Shown: positions 47,556 to 48,090 of the stretch, in pieces
How the letters are laid out: each line of letters opens with the position of its first letter
Position numbering within the stretch: the first letter of the stretch is position 1
NCBI GenBank assembly: GCA_013365325.1
Contig: JABVXV010000415.1
Coordinates: 1-48,090, forward strand
Length of the DNA: 48,090 nt
Direction of reading: 5' to 3'
Origin: Dipetalonema caudispina
Lineage: Eukaryota > Nematoda > Chromadorea > Rhabditida > Onchocercidae
The notes under the pieces: generated by a model
Seen by the model: the letters and a program-made list of their open reading frames with translations, nothing else
Database searches by the model: none
Told to the model about the DNA's origin: nothing
Position numbers and translations under genes: made by a program

Positions 47556-48090
47556 AAATGACGAAGGATATGTAATAAGTAATCAGAAAAAATTATTAAA
47601 GTGTAGAGTTAGCAAAAAAATCCTCGATGCCTCCAATAGTTGAAGATAATAAGAAACATTTAATAAGTTAGTCAGAAGAGATTACATGAAGGATAAGGTC
47701 AAAAGCATGCAAAATAATAAACAAAAAATTTATGCAGCAGAAAGTTAAGCAAACAACTAACAATTAAAGACAACAAAAAATATGTAATAAATAGCTGTGG
47801 AAATTTAAAAATGAAATTATATGATGAGTGGAGTTAGAAGAAAAACCAAGTTAGAAAAAACAAACAAAAAAAGTTGCAAGAAAGAGAATAAAGAAGCCAT
47901 GCAGTAGTCGAAAATAATAAAAACATATAATAAGTAACCAGAAAAATTTATAAAATGAGTAAAGTTACGAAAAAAAGTATGCAAATAATGAAGTCAACAA
48001 AGAAGCATGCAAACAAGTAAACAAGAAAAACATGCAATGGTTAGAGGAAAAATATGTAAAAAGTAACTACGAAAAATTATATAATAGATA
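47556..48090. repeat. Degenerate A-rich tandem repeat running off the right edge
   Basis: A unit resembling ATATGTAATAAGTAACCAGA, then AAAATTATAAAATGAGTAGA and GTTAGAAAAAAAGTATGCAA, recurs with starts near 47569, 47661, 47781, 47923 and 48051. Spacing is about 90-140 bases with many indels. The open frame at 47458-47643 is a by-product of its A-richness. Confidence 0.7.

Overview
The window is AT-rich, intron-dense eukaryotic nuclear DNA. Short exons are bounded by TTTCAG-like acceptors and GTAAG/GTATG/GTGAG donors, there are many poly-A and poly-T tracts, and the proteins are nematode-like. I infer a parasitic clade III nematode, probably filarial. This rests on base composition, gene structure and family content; no species marker was seen. 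There is no prokaryotic, organellar or viral gene set, no CRISPR array, and no rRNA or tRNA that I could recognise.

Layout. (1) 1-113: a TTA microsatellite. (2) 676-1307 (+): a two-exon LC8-type dynein light chain. (3) 3776-12322 (+): an unrecognised gene of about eleven small exons whose phases all join, giving a charged, Lys/Glu/Asn/Gln-rich protein of about 333 residues. (4) 13665-19236 (-): an eleven-exon MEIS/PKNOX-class TALE homeobox gene (about 414 residues, probable psa-3 orthologue), convergent with gene 3. (5) 19237-26313: about 7 kb of non-coding DNA between two divergent transcription-factor genes. (6) 26314-43628 (+): the mbr-1 (MBLK-1/E93/LCOR family) orthologue, with twelve confident or likely exons, about 654 residues, two psq-type helix-turn-helix domains and a CtBP-binding motif. 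Its first intron is about 11.7 kb and holds most of the structured non-coding DNA of the window. (7) 43629-48090: mostly non-coding, with one possible terminal exon on the minus strand (46840-47055) and a degenerate tandem repeat running off the right edge.

How it may work together. The two developmental transcription factors are head to head and share a 7 kb upstream region. That region and the long mbr-1 intron carry GC-rich islands, purine-rich blocks, inverted repeats and a diverged duplicated block of about 220 bp, so regulatory DNA is the natural reading, though this is inference. No wholly new biological system is evident. The items most worth checking are the duplicated intronic block (32180-32407 and 32962-33180), the missing middle of the MBR-1 N-terminal domain, the unrecognised eleven-exon gene, and a perfect 24-bp palindrome at 6776-6799.

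All exon boundaries were read by eye from splice signals, reading frame and family alignment from memory; no database search was run.
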